Assembly: GCA_025504975.1 (NCBI GenBank)
Contig: JANUWI010000004.1
Span: forward strand, 1,550,001 to 1,614,000
Direction: 5' to 3'
DNA length: 64,000 nucleotides
Origin: Plenodomus lindquistii
Lineage: Eukaryota; Ascomycota; Dothideomycetes; Pleosporales; Leptosphaeriaceae
Shown: one piece after another, positions 53,713-62,300 of the stretch
Position numbering within the stretch: position 1 is the stretch's first letter
Layout: each line of letters starts with the position of its first letter
Notes under the pieces: generated by a model
The model's input: only the letters and a program-made list of their open reading frames with translations
The model's database searches: none
Told to the model about the DNA's origin: nothing
Made by a program: the position numbers and the translations under genes

Positions 53713-54169
53713 TTATAAAAAAATTATTTCTTTACTAGTAACAGCCTATATAATATTACTAATTTATTTAAAAATATTATTTAAATTTTTTAGTTAACTA
53801 GCCTCTAAAACCTCTCTAGTCCTAGCCCTAATTAACGCTAATAGATCTATTAATAATTCTAAAACTAGATTCTAGAGATCTCTAGTTAACTAAAGCCTAT
53901 AGATTTAGACTTCTATAGTATTACTAGCTTAGATTACTTTTAGAAAAGTTACGTTAAATAGTGCTAAAGTAGAGACTTAGAAACTACTAATAACCTAGTA
54001 GAATTAGAGGTAAAGCTAATATCTATTTCTATTAATAGATAATAAATCCTGCTTTTTAAAAAATAAAAGGAAATAACTAGCCTTTATAGAAGGCCTATAA
54101 ACTTATTAAATGTTTAAAATATAGAAAATAGCTAATACTAGCTAATTAGAAAATAATTAGAGTTAGATA

Positions 54170-54174
54170 GAAGG
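54170..54174. repeat. Target-site duplication of young copia, left copy (GAAGG)
   Basis: Pairs with GAAGC at 59360-59364 with one mismatch. The empty site in gypsy G1 (reverse strand, near 15117) reads GAAGC, so the last base of the left copy has probably changed. Confidence 0.7.
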
Positions 54175-54361
54175 TGTCAGATGCACGGTACTATTGAAAG
54201 TGCACGAATATTGATGAATTTGATGAGGGTTGAGATCATTGATTGTGTCTTCTCCGAGCGTTGCTCAGGAGGCTAGTTTTGTCGCGTCGGCTACAGGGTG
54301 CGCTAGCGCACCCTGTGCCCCGCTTATCTACTGGCTCTAGAATAACTCCGTCAATCTGACA
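54175..54361 (-). repeat. 3' LTR of young copia (187 bp)
   Basis: Begins TG and ends CA. The first 87 bp differ from the other LTR at only one base (position 69); the remaining 100 bp (the U3 side in transcription order) differ strongly except for a palindromic core. Confidence 0.93.
54293..54316. promoter_or_regulatory. 24-bp perfect palindrome in the 3' LTR
   Basis: The core GGTGCGCTAGCGCACC extends by four further paired bases on each side. The same 16-bp core is present in the other LTR (59298-59313) inside an otherwise diverged stretch, which suggests selection. It lies on the U3 side and could bind a dimeric regulator or fold in RNA; this is inference. Confidence 0.6.
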
Positions 54362-54371
54362 CACCCCCTTC
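54362..54371 (-). promoter_or_regulatory. Polypurine tract (plus-strand primer site)
   Basis: On the minus strand GAAGGGGGTG lies immediately upstream of the 3' LTR, where the RNase H-resistant purine primer for second-strand synthesis is expected. Confidence 0.8.
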
Positions 54372-54405
54372 AGCCTGGAAGCTATTGCTGGCTGAAACCT
54401 TTCTC

Positions 54406-56604
54406 CTAAGGAGTTATTGAGAGGTGGTCTAGTTGCTGTTGGATTTCCTCAATCGGAGTCTCGTTCGTTGGCGTTGAGAGCGTCTCAGCTTTGATAAGTC
54501 CGAGTTGATGGAGGAACCGTCCCCAGGATCCCTTCGGCAGGGCCTTTGTGAGGCCGTCTGCGATCATTTCTGATGACTGTACGTACTGTACGTTTATCCG
54601 TTGTTGTTGTACTTCCTGCCGTAGCCAGTGGTTGTGGATATCAACGTGTCGGAGCTTGGTTTGGAGCTTTGAGACCTCCGCGGTGAGTAGTCGGATGGTC
54701 TGTTGATTGTCGCATTCAATGATAATAGGTCCTGGCTCAATCTTGACGTGGAGCTCCTGAAGGAGCCTCGAGATAAAGAGAGCTTCCTTGGCGACTTGGG
54801 ACAGAGCGAGGAGTTCGGCTTCGGTGGTCGACGTGGTTACCGTGTCCTGCTTGTTTGCTTTCCAGGCGATAAGCCCGTTGTATAGCTTAATTGCGTAGCC
54901 CTGTGAGCTTTTCCTATCTCGTGTGTTGTCAGCAAAGGAGGCGTCGCTTGCGACTTGAAGGCGTGAGCCACCCCCGAGTTGCAACACGGTTGATTTGGTG
55001 TCCTGAAGATACATCAAGACTCGGTCTGCAGCTTTGTGATGTTCATGGCTGGGATTGGTAAGATGCCTTGCTAGTCGTGACGTAGCAAATGAGATGTCTG
55101 GTCGCGTGGTGACTGCGGCGAAGAGAAGTGATCCACTCTTTCGTTGATATTTGTTGACGTCCGCGTGGCTCGCTAGTCCGTCGCTTGGCAATAGCTCAAT
55201 GGCTGCCATCGGAGTGTCGTGTGCTACTCCTCGATCGTCGATCAGTCGACTGATCTTGTCGCAGTAGGAGGCCTGGGAGAGTTGGATCCGGCGCGAGGCT
55301 CGGTCACGGATTATCTCCATCCCGAGGAACCATTGTAAGTCGTGTCCTCCGGTAATCGTGTACTGCTTCTTCAGCTGCTCCGTTACTCCGGTAGCCTGCT
55401 GATCCTGCCCTGTTGGATAAGCCATGATGATATCATCAACGTAAAAGAAGATAATGATACTGCCCTTAATAAGGCAGCACGGCTCATGTGGTATAGCTTC
55501 AAAGCCGAGCCTCTGCAGGGTTGCTGTGAACTCCTTCTGCCAGAGCAGTGGTGAGATCCTAAGGCCATATAATGCCTTGTTGACTTGTAGGATCGTGCCG
55601 GCCTTCTGATGGCCTTTCGGCATACGCATGTAGACAACTCGGTCCATCGCTGCGTGTACGAACGCGTTCGTAACGTCGAATTGCTTGAGCTCTAGGTCGT
55701 GCTGGGCTGCGATTGCCATCAACATTCTGAACGAGCGGCTAGCTAGTGTGGCTGCGTAGGTGTCTTGAGAGGTAATGTTTCTCTGTTGATCTCCTCGGAC
55801 CACTAGTCGCGCCTTGCATTTGAGGAGGTTGTGGTCTTTATCCAGCTTGTACGTGTAGACCCACATGCAGTCAAGGATCTGTTGTCCCGTTGACTTAGCC
55901 GTTCTGATTGGAACTTCAGTCCATGAACCCATCTGAGCATGGCTCAAAAGATGGTCAAGTTCAGCTTGTTTAAACTCGGCGCCTAGTGGATGATCCTCAA
56001 GCTTGCTTTTGTACGTGGGAGGAGGCGGTAGCTGGCTGCGATGGGGTCTCGAGCCGGTGGCAAGCATCCTTCTCAATCGGGCTTTGTCAATGGCTTCTCC
56101 TCCGGTCGTCCCTATGTTGCCTGCTTGGGTTCCTGCGGTAAACGCTGCTGCCCATGGGATTGTACGGGATGACACCGATTGTTCCTCAGGGTGTGTCCCT
56201 GCCATGAATTGTGCAAGGAGAGCCGCTGGTGGCGGCGTCGGCGGTGGAGATGGGTAATGATCCCTAATCTTCCTACCGTTGTAGTATCCCGGCGGATCTG
56301 CTTCAGGATGTGGCTCTGAGGCCTCTTCAAGAGCATCGTCCTCGTGGAAGGATTCAGTTTCCGGTTCGTGTGCTGGTGAAGGGAGCTCCATGGTCCTCAC
56401 AAGCGTGGCGATTTCTCTTAGTGTGCTGTGCATGAGGTTGTCCATCAGGTCTTCTACCTTCCCATCAAAAGTTGTTTGTTCGTCAAAGGTGACGTCCCTA
56501 GTGCTAATGACCTTGGCCAGGGATGGGATCCATATCCTGTAGATGTTGGTAGATCGATATCCTACTAGGTATCCTACCCAGGCTTTTGGATCAAGGCGTT
56601 GCAA
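54406..56604 (-). CDS. Copia pol, C-terminal part: reverse transcriptase and RNase H
   Basis: This 732-residue open frame copies the element RNA into DNA within the virus-like particle. Residues 1-25 are the conserved end of the integrase module (LDPKAWVGYLVGY). A Pro-rich linker runs to about 200. RT spans about 220-470 with MWVYTYK, KARLVVRGD, first catalytic Asp in QFDVTNAF (Asp310), ALYGL, and YVDD at 388-391 (55432-55443). RNase H spans about 545-690 with Asp554, Glu596, Asp632, HVDIH (653-657) and ADGLTK (682-687). The frame opens with a TTG codon and lacks its own start. It lies one frame off from the integrase ORF and would normally be translated as part of one polyprotein. All catalytic residues are present. 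Confidence 0.93.
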   Translation of the reverse strand: MQRLDPKAWVGYLVGYRSTNIYRIWIPSLAKVISTRDVTFDEQTTFDGKVEDLMDNLMHSTLREIATLVRTMELPSPAHEPETESFHEDDALEEASEPHPEADPPGYYNGRKIRDHYPSPPPTPPPAALLAQFMAGTHPEEQSVSSRTIPWAAAFTAGTQAGNIGTTGGEAIDKARLRRMLATGSRPHRSQLPPPPTYKSKLEDHPLGAEFKQAELDHLLSHAQMGSWTEVPIRTAKSTGQQILDCMWVYTYKLDKDHNLLKCKARLVVRGDQQRNITSQDTYAATLASRSFRMLMAIAAQHDLELKQFDVTNAFVHAAMDRVVYMRMPKGHQKAGTILQVNKALYGLRISPLLWQKEFTATLQRLGFEAIPHEPCCLIKGSIIIFFYVDDIIMAYPTGQDQQATGVTEQLKKQYTITGGHDLQWFLGMEIIRDRASRRIQLSQASYCDKISRLIDDRGVAHDTPMAAIELLPSDGLASHADVNKYQRKSGSLLFAAVTTRPDISFATSRLARHLTNPSHEHHKAADRVLMYLQDTKSTVLQLGGGSRLQVASDASFADNTRDRKSSQGYAIKLYNGLIAWKANKQDTVTTSTTEAELLALSQVAKEALFISRLLQELHVKIEPGPIIIECDNQQTIRLLTAEVSKLQTKLRHVDIHNHWLRQEVQQQRINVQYVQSSEMIADGLTKALPKGSWGRFLHQLGLIKAETLSTPTNETPIEEIQQQLDHLSITP

Positions 56605-57929
56605 GCGTCCTTTCCGCGATACGTGTCGTCGGTCATGGCGAACGCTTTGCAGCCGTATGCTCTAAGGTGAGCAAGGTTTGGTTTTCGTATCGACGTGACT
56701 ATGCCGTTGCTAAAGGCCACGCGAGTGAAGAAGATCTCGTATGGAGTCTTCCAGTTGTTTGCGTAGTTAGGCGATCGGTTGTATAGGTAGACGGCGGCTC
56801 GCGTTATCTCCGGCCAGAGCTCCCATGAGAGATTGGCGTCGAGTCGCATTGCGCGCGCTTTCTCCTTGTTTACACCCCCTGAGCGTTCGGCGCCTCCGTT
56901 CTGTGCTTGTGTATCCGGGGCCGAGGGCTCAATAACAATGCCTTGCGATGAAAGGTAGCGCTGTACCTCTGGCTTGACCGTTGTGATTTCGTTGTCCGCT
57001 TCGATGATCTTTACGGTGATGTTGAAATGGTTCTTGAGAAATAGAATGAAGTTAGAGAATGCTTTGATGATGGACTTTGCGGTCCTGTTGTCGGTGAAGT
57101 AATAGTCCCATTGCATTCCTGAGCATCTGTCGGTGATGAGCATCTGGCTCCTTTCTTTGGTGATGCTTTGGTGTTCGTATGAATGGAAATCGATGGCCAG
57201 TCTCTCTCCTGGTCCTTCGTAATCTGTATTTCGTGGGGCCCGTCTGATTTGACGCCGGGCCTTGGCTCGTCCACAGGAGTTGCACTCTACTGTAGTAATG
57301 CCTTTCACTCGCACCCCCTCAGCTTGCTGCATGAGGTGCTCCACGGTTGCTGGACCGGGATGCCCAAGTCTCTTGTGCCATACGAGTGCTGGGGCTATCT
57401 GAGCTCGTCTCGGGGTACGCGACGTTGCTTTGTGTGTGTGGTAAGCCGCAGGTGCCAATGTGTGGTGCTCGATTACCCATTGGCCGTACAGCTCCTGCAG
57501 GCTTCCAATGATTGTGCTGTCCGACGCTCGTAGCGTTGTTGGATCGGTTCTGGTGTCCCACCATATTCCTGGTTGTCGGAGTAATCGGAAGGATACAAGA
57601 TTACAGAGGAAGTCAGGACAGACGGCTACGTCATGGAGCGTTATTATCGTCGTTCGCTGATCGTGCCTGAGGGGCAGCCGGTTGGAGCCGTACCCCCTGA
57701 TCCAGACTTGTGTGTTACCGGCCCATATATAGTCTGAGGGTCCGGGTGCGCGATAGTCATATATGCGTTGGGGATCGTTCGTACTATGGCATGTCGTGCC
57801 TGAATCCAGAATGTATGAATTTCGGAGCGGATAATCACTTGTTGTGGCAGCGAAGCCTGCCTCTGTATTGGACGTTGCCAGGAACCGATCCTCGGAACCT
57901 CCAACTTGCGTGATTTGACGACCATATAG
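56574..57929 (-). CDS. Copia pol, N-terminal part: protease and integrase
   Basis: This open frame follows the gag UGA directly and in the same frame. The protease motif LDSGTT lies at 57798-57806 (DSG), about 42 codons after the stop. The integrase zinc domain has H-x4-H-x25-C-x2-C (WHKRLGHPG to CNSC). The DDE core has D (LAIDFH), D (IEADNE) and E (GGAERS) with 35 residues between the second D and E, typical of copia integrases. The protein stops at 56574, 31 bp after the RT frame begins, because of a lost base near 56607. There is no AUG near its start, so translation depends on readthrough of the gag stop. Function: polyprotein cleavage and integration of the cDNA. Confidence 0.9.
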   Translation of the reverse strand, partial: LYGRQITQVGGSEDRFLATSNTEAGFAATTSDYPLRNSYILDSGTTCHSTNDPQRIYDYRAPGPSDYIWAGNTQVWIRGYGSNRLPLRHDQRTTIITLHDVAVCPDFLCNLVSFRLLRQPGIWWDTRTDPTTLRASDSTIIGSLQELYGQWVIEHHTLAPAAYHTHKATSRTPRRAQIAPALVWHKRLGHPGPATVEHLMQQAEGVRVKGITTVECNSCGRAKARRQIRRAPRNTDYEGPGERLAIDFHSYEHQSITKERSQMLITDRCSGMQWDYYFTDNRTAKSIIKAFSNFILFLKNHFNITVKIIEADNEITTVKPEVQRYLSSQGIVIEPSAPDTQAQNGGAERSGGVNKEKARAMRLDANLSWELWPEITRAAVYLYNRSPNYANNWKTPYEIFFTRVAFSNGIVTSIRKPNLAHLRAYGCKAFAMTDDTYRGKDACNALIQKPG

Positions 57930-57932
57930 TCA
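57930..57932 (-). promoter_or_regulatory. Single in-frame UGA between gag and pol, followed by CUA
   Basis: Gag and protease-integrase are in one frame, separated only by UGA, and the next codon is CUA. UGA-CUA is an established readthrough-promoting context. The RIPed relative has TAA followed by CTA at the same codon (3158-3163), which is what RIP would make of TGA, though CAA would give the same result. Confidence 0.6.
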
Positions 57933-59120
57933 TTCTATTTCCGGAGTTGGGGTATGGGACTGCTTGATAGTTGGCGTCCTTGTGCGGGGTCGGCTCTGTG
58001 AGCGGATTAGCCCTTGTAGTTCTGGGTCTTGTTCCTTCTTGAATTTGACGAGCTCCTTTACGGACTCGTTTGGTTTCCACCAGCCGGGTGCTTTCTCCTC
58101 ATGTAGGTAGTAGCAGTCCTTCAAGGCATGGCGTTGTCCACATGCTAAGCATTTTGGGGAGGAGTATGAGCCTTCTGGAGGTCTCTCGGCTTGTCGCTTT
58201 CGATCGTTGCCGCGTTGATTACGGGGTCTTCCCCGGCGAGATGGCGCGCTGTTCACAGTAGAGGCGTCCCTTGTACTGTCCTGATGGGCTTCGCCCTCAG
58301 CGGTGTCATGTGAAGCCTCGTCATGAGCTGCAATGAAACTTGCTTTGCTCTTCCCTGTTTTCAGGGGATGGTTATTCATCATGTACTCCCGATAGCGTTT
58401 CATCATCTCTTTGCGGTTCATTCCGGGTTGGTATCGTCCAGAGTCCTGGAAGGTGGTTGCCCACACATTTGCCACCTTGTTAACCGATGTGAGGAAATCT
58501 TTTGTTACTGCATTGATCTGCAGTACTTCCGGTACGTTGTATGCCTCTGCTTCAGTTGCGGCTTGGTCGTATTCTGCGAGCCAGCTATCCCAGTGCGCGG
58601 AGGTTCTCATTGGCTTCAATGCCTGAAGGTATCGCTCGCGGGCTCGCTCTTGTTCAAGTTGTTCGTCAATCCCAATCGTCGCTTCGAGGCTTATGAGCCA
58701 TTTTCGGAGGGATTGGTCGGGTAGGCAACAGGTTCGGAGCAGATGCGGTGTTACTGTTGATTGGATGAACGCTACGATGTGCTGAAGGCTGGATTGCTCT
58801 TTCTCGTAGTCATGTCGGTCGTTCTTGTATTGTTCGAGGAGGATTTTGTGATACTCGAGGTCATCCCGGAAAGCCTTCTGGCCTGCTGTGGAGAGATCGG
58901 TGATCCTTCTTGGGCTTGTGTTACTTGCATTGGCTGGCGCGTAATCAGCAATCACCGGGGCTCTTTCTGCTACCGGTTTAACTGTTGGCCGGGTAGTAGA
59001 CTTAGGATTGATCTTGTCCCAGATGTTATGTGCGATGCAGCGCGCTTTGAGCCGCGTCATCCATGTTGTGTAGTCTGTGTGATCCCGTAGGATAACTGTT
59101 GGATCACGCATTGTCGTCAT
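57930..59120 (-). CDS. Copia gag (capsid/nucleocapsid)
   Basis: This 396-residue protein would form the virus-like particle. The start chosen is the ATG at 59120, 55 nt after the 5' LTR; a second ATG three codons on is an alternative. The N-terminus has the LRDHTDYTTW...WDKINP pattern seen in copia gag proteins. The middle is helical and charged, and residues 260-320 are Arg/Ser-rich and probably bind RNA. A nucleocapsid-type zinc knuckle lies at 324-336, C-x2-C-x3-H-x4-C (CLACGQRHALKDC), one residue shorter than the retroviral CCHC form. The tail is basic. The frame ends at UGA and continues in frame into pol. Confidence 0.92.
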   Translation of the reverse strand: MTTMRDPTVILRDHTDYTTWMTRLKARCIAHNIWDKINPKSTTRPTVKPVAERAPVIADYAPANASNTSPRRITDLSTAGQKAFRDDLEYHKILLEQYKNDRHDYEKEQSSLQHIVAFIQSTVTPHLLRTCCLPDQSLRKWLISLEATIGIDEQLEQERARERYLQALKPMRTSAHWDSWLAEYDQAATEAEAYNVPEVLQINAVTKDFLTSVNKVANVWATTFQDSGRYQPGMNRKEMMKRYREYMMNNHPLKTGKSKASFIAAHDEASHDTAEGEAHQDSTRDASTVNSAPSRRGRPRNQRGNDRKRQAERPPEGSYSSPKCLACGQRHALKDCYYLHEEKAPGWWKPNESVKELVKFKKEQDPELQGLIRSQSRPRTRTPTIKQSHTPTPEIE

Positions 59121-59161
59121 GTTGGATAGACGTGTTGGGGTGGCCTGAGCGGTAGTCGGCA

Positions 59162-59175
59162 GTGAGACTCTTAAT
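59162..59175 (-). promoter_or_regulatory. Primer-binding site, matching the 5' half of tRNA-Lys(CUU)
   Basis: Directly next to the 5' LTR, the plus strand reads GTGAGACTCTTAAT, identical to the 5' side of the anticodon arm of typical eukaryotic tRNA-Lys with anticodon CUU up to base 39. The element RNA is complementary to it. Priming by a tRNA cleaved in the anticodon arm is known for Drosophila copia (initiator tRNA-Met, 39-nt fragment). The RIPed relative keeps the site at 4397-4410. Confidence 0.75.
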
Positions 59176-59359
59176 TGTCAGATGCACGGTACTATTGAAA
59201 GTGCACGAATATTGATGAATTTGATGAGGGTTGAGATCATTGAGTGTGTCTTCTCCGAGCGTCGTTTCAGAGGCTGGTTTTGTCGCGTTTGCTGGTAGGT
59301 GCGCTAGCGCACCAGTTCTTGCCATTCACTGGTTTTGTGAATAACTCGTCAATTCGACA
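59176..59359 (-). repeat. 5' LTR of young copia (184 bp)
   Basis: Begins TG, ends CA, and is followed by target duplication GAAGC (59360-59364). Nearly identical to the 3' LTR over 59176-59262 and strongly diverged over 59263-59359. No clear TATA box was seen. Confidence 0.93.
59298..59313. promoter_or_regulatory. 16-bp palindromic core in the 5' LTR
   Basis: GGTGCGCTAGCGCACC, the same core as in the 24-bp palindrome of the 3' LTR. The flanking bases differ and do not extend the palindrome here. Confidence 0.6.
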
Positions 59360-59364
59360 GAAGC
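59360..59364. repeat. Target-site duplication of young copia, right copy (GAAGC)
   Basis: Matches the empty site in gypsy G1 and differs from the left copy at one base. Confidence 0.7.
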
Positions 59365-62300
59365 TAGATCTACTTTAGTAGAACCTAGAAATCTACTAAC
59401 TATAACCTCTAATAATACTATAGAAATAATAGCCTAGCTATACGCTAAATTAGTAGCTCTATAAACTAAAATAAAATTTATTAAAAAAAAAAACTTTATC
59501 TAACTCTACTTCTAGACTTGCTTTTATTCTCTACTAAAAACTTTTAGATTTATTAATATTACTAGTTAACTAGATTACTTTCTAAAGCCCTTTTTTATAT
59601 TTTCTAAAAGCTACGTTTATTAGAGCGTACTTTTTCTATTTCTAAACTATTAAATAGAAAGGACTTTACCTATAGATAATAGAAGGCTTTAATACTAGAC
59701 TAATTTAAAATTAATAGTAATTACTACTATTTTAAGCGTGCTTATATAGTACTAGTCTAGAGTAGTACTTCTAGTATAGCTAAAAAGTATTTTAATCTCT
59801 AATACCTATTTAATAATAAAGCTAACTATTTCTTCTCTATAGAAGCTATAATAGCTATATTTAATAGATACTTTATTACTAGTAATAAATAAGCTAAAGT
59901 ATATAATACCTTTAACTAACTATATATAGAGAAAAATAAAACTTTTTTTATTTTTAAAGCTTATTTTTTAAGCTATGCTATAAAAGAACGTGTACTATAT
60001 ATAAAATAGATTTACTATATATAGATAAAAATAACTTCTAGCCTATATATTTCTAGTTAAAAGTTTAAATATACCTAGAATAACTTTTTTCTAGATATAA
60101 TAGAGCATTTTACTATTTTTAATATAGAAAGAAAAACCTACCTAAAAGATATATATTATTAGAACTTTTTTTATAATAGTACTACTAAATTTTAAGCCTA
60201 GACTATAGTATAACCTAGTTTAGATACTTTTTAAAAAGAAACTTTAGAGACTATAGCACTATATATAGCTCTCTAAACTTTTCTATAATTTACTATAGTA
60301 CCTCTATAGTAAGTAATAGCTACTCTAGCTTCTAAAAAGGTACTAGGTAACTACTATAACTATAATAAACTAAAATACTACGCTAATAAATATCTATTAC
60401 TATAAATAAAAGAAATTGCAATTAAAAATTACTCTAACTAATATTATAACGCTGCTAAAGTACTAAACCTAAAAGAAAATTAGATAGAAAATAAGTAGTT
60501 TTAAAAGTATTATACTATTTAGAATTAAGTTAAAAATATAACCTATTAAACCTTAATTTTTTAAAACTATTTTAAAGTTTCTATTTTTTTATATCTACTA
60601 TTTTATATAATCTAGGCGTAGGTATAAAACTACTATTACTTATTAATACTAGCGTCTAAGAATATCTCTTTTTAGATTTACGTATTAATTTTTTTTTTTT
60701 TTTTATTTTAAACTAAGGTCTAAAACCTACCCTATCTAGTAATAGTTAGAGGGTTTAAGGACTAAATCTCTTTACTAGTTATAGAATATATCTATCTCTA
60801 TATAATTATAGATAGATAAAAGATTCTAAACTATCTATTTATTATATTTAATCTAGGAGCTTAAAATGTAATTATTAGAATATAATAGTTAAAAAGGTTT
60901 AAAATTCTACTAGATATAGATAGGTTCTAGTTATAGTAGCTAGCTATTTACTCTAAAACCTATATCTCTACTGCTCTAATTTTTATATAACTCTATTAAA
61001 AAATACTAAAAAAGCACGTTACTTTTAATATTAAAAAATAAAACACTCTATAGAAAAAGAAGTTATATTAGAAAACTAGTAGCCTATACCTTTTAATTAA
61101 TTGTATTTATAGAATTTTAAGAGCTTTATAATACTAAAATATCTCTCTAGAGATATAAAAACTAGACCTGCTCTAAAAACCTTTTAAAACCCTTTCTAGT
61201 CTATAAGTTACTATTATCTCTACTAATACCTTCTATTTTAATATAAAAAAAAATAAGTTTTTTACTACTAGTCTATATAAAATTAACTAGATTTTTAAAA
61301 ACTATAATAGAAAAGATATTTAAAAAAATAACTATTTAATTTAGAACTAACTTTTTTTCTACTACTAGTAGTATTAGAACGTATTTAGTTTATTAGTAGT
61401 AGAGAAACTACTAGAATACTAACTATATAACTATAAAATTATTCTAAATAAACCTCTACCTAATAACTTTAGTTTTCTATATAAATAAAATACTAAGGAT
61501 TTAGAAGCTATTAAAAAGTACGTCTAGAAAAACTTATAAAAAGAATTTATAAAAACTAGTTATAGCCTTTTTGCTTTCTCTATTCTCTATATCTATAAGT
61601 CTAATAAGTTGCTTTATATCTATATTAACTACTATAAACTTAACTAGCTTATCTAAAAAAACGCCTATCTAATTCTAAAGATAGATAACTTACTAATCTA
61701 CCTAAATAAAGCTAAAATTTTTACTAAGTTTAATATGTAATAGCCTTTAATAAAATCTATATAGATCTAGAGTTTAAAGAATATACTACTTTCTATACCT
61801 GCTATAGATTATATAAGTGTAAAATACTTTTTTTTAGTTTCTATAATAGCCTTTTTACCTATTAAAGGTATATAAATAATATATTTATAGATTATTTAGA
61901 TAATTTCTATATTACCTATTTAGATAATATTTTTATTTACTTTAAAAACGTTTAGAGCTACTAATAACACGTTAAGCTTATTTTAGAAAGACTATAAAAA
62001 GCAGAACTATAAATAGTAATTAAGAAGAGTAAATTCTATATTATTTAAACTAAGTATTTAGAATATATTCTAACTAATAAAAGAATAGAGATAGATTTAG
62101 AAAAAGTAAAAGTACTTTATAACTAGGTCTAACCTACTACTATAATAGGTATTAAATTTTTTCTAGAGTTTACTAGATTCTATAGATAATTTATTTTTAA
62201 GTTTTTATAAGTAGCTAAGCTAATAATAGCTCTATAAAGTCCTTTAACCCTATTTATATAGACTAAGAATTATTAAAATAGCTTTAAAAAGCTAAAGTCT

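Larger units (their letters stand above)
54175..59359 (-). mobile_element. Young Ty1/copia LTR retrotransposon, not RIPed, with broken pol
   Basis: The 5185-bp element has normal GC and long open frames, unlike everything around it. In transcription order (minus strand) it has the 5' LTR, primer-binding site, gag, protease, integrase, RT, RNase H, polypurine tract and 3' LTR. The order integrase before RT is that of Ty1/copia (Pseudoviridae-like). It is inserted in the gag part of gypsy G3, whose sequence is continuous across the site. The gag frame is closed by one UGA, and the integrase and RT parts are in different frames because of a one-base loss. It is therefore recent but probably not autonomous. 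Confidence 0.95.

Noticed and set aside
1..54169. Mitochondrial or organelle origin for the AT-rich sequence
   Set aside because: The AT bias is from C-to-T changes on both strands in nuclear transposon families, with target duplications and nested insertions; no organelle genes were found.
56574..56604. Programmed -1 frameshift between integrase and RT
   Set aside because: The RIPed relative has one extra base here and reads through in one frame, so a private deletion is the simpler explanation.
58323..58724. 133-codon plus-strand frame (and similar ones at 57183-57533, 58761-59090, 56003-56257)
   Set aside because: Shadow frames opposite gag and integrase of the young copia; no start context or family resemblance, and the sense frames explain the sequence.
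59161..59175. tRNA-like sequence next to the 5' LTR
   Set aside because: Only the anticodon-arm half is present and it sits exactly at the primer-binding position; it is not a tRNA gene.
59104..59325. 73-codon minus-strand frame crossing the 5' LTR into gag
   Set aside because: Starts inside the LTR and overlaps the gag start in another frame; no support as a gene.
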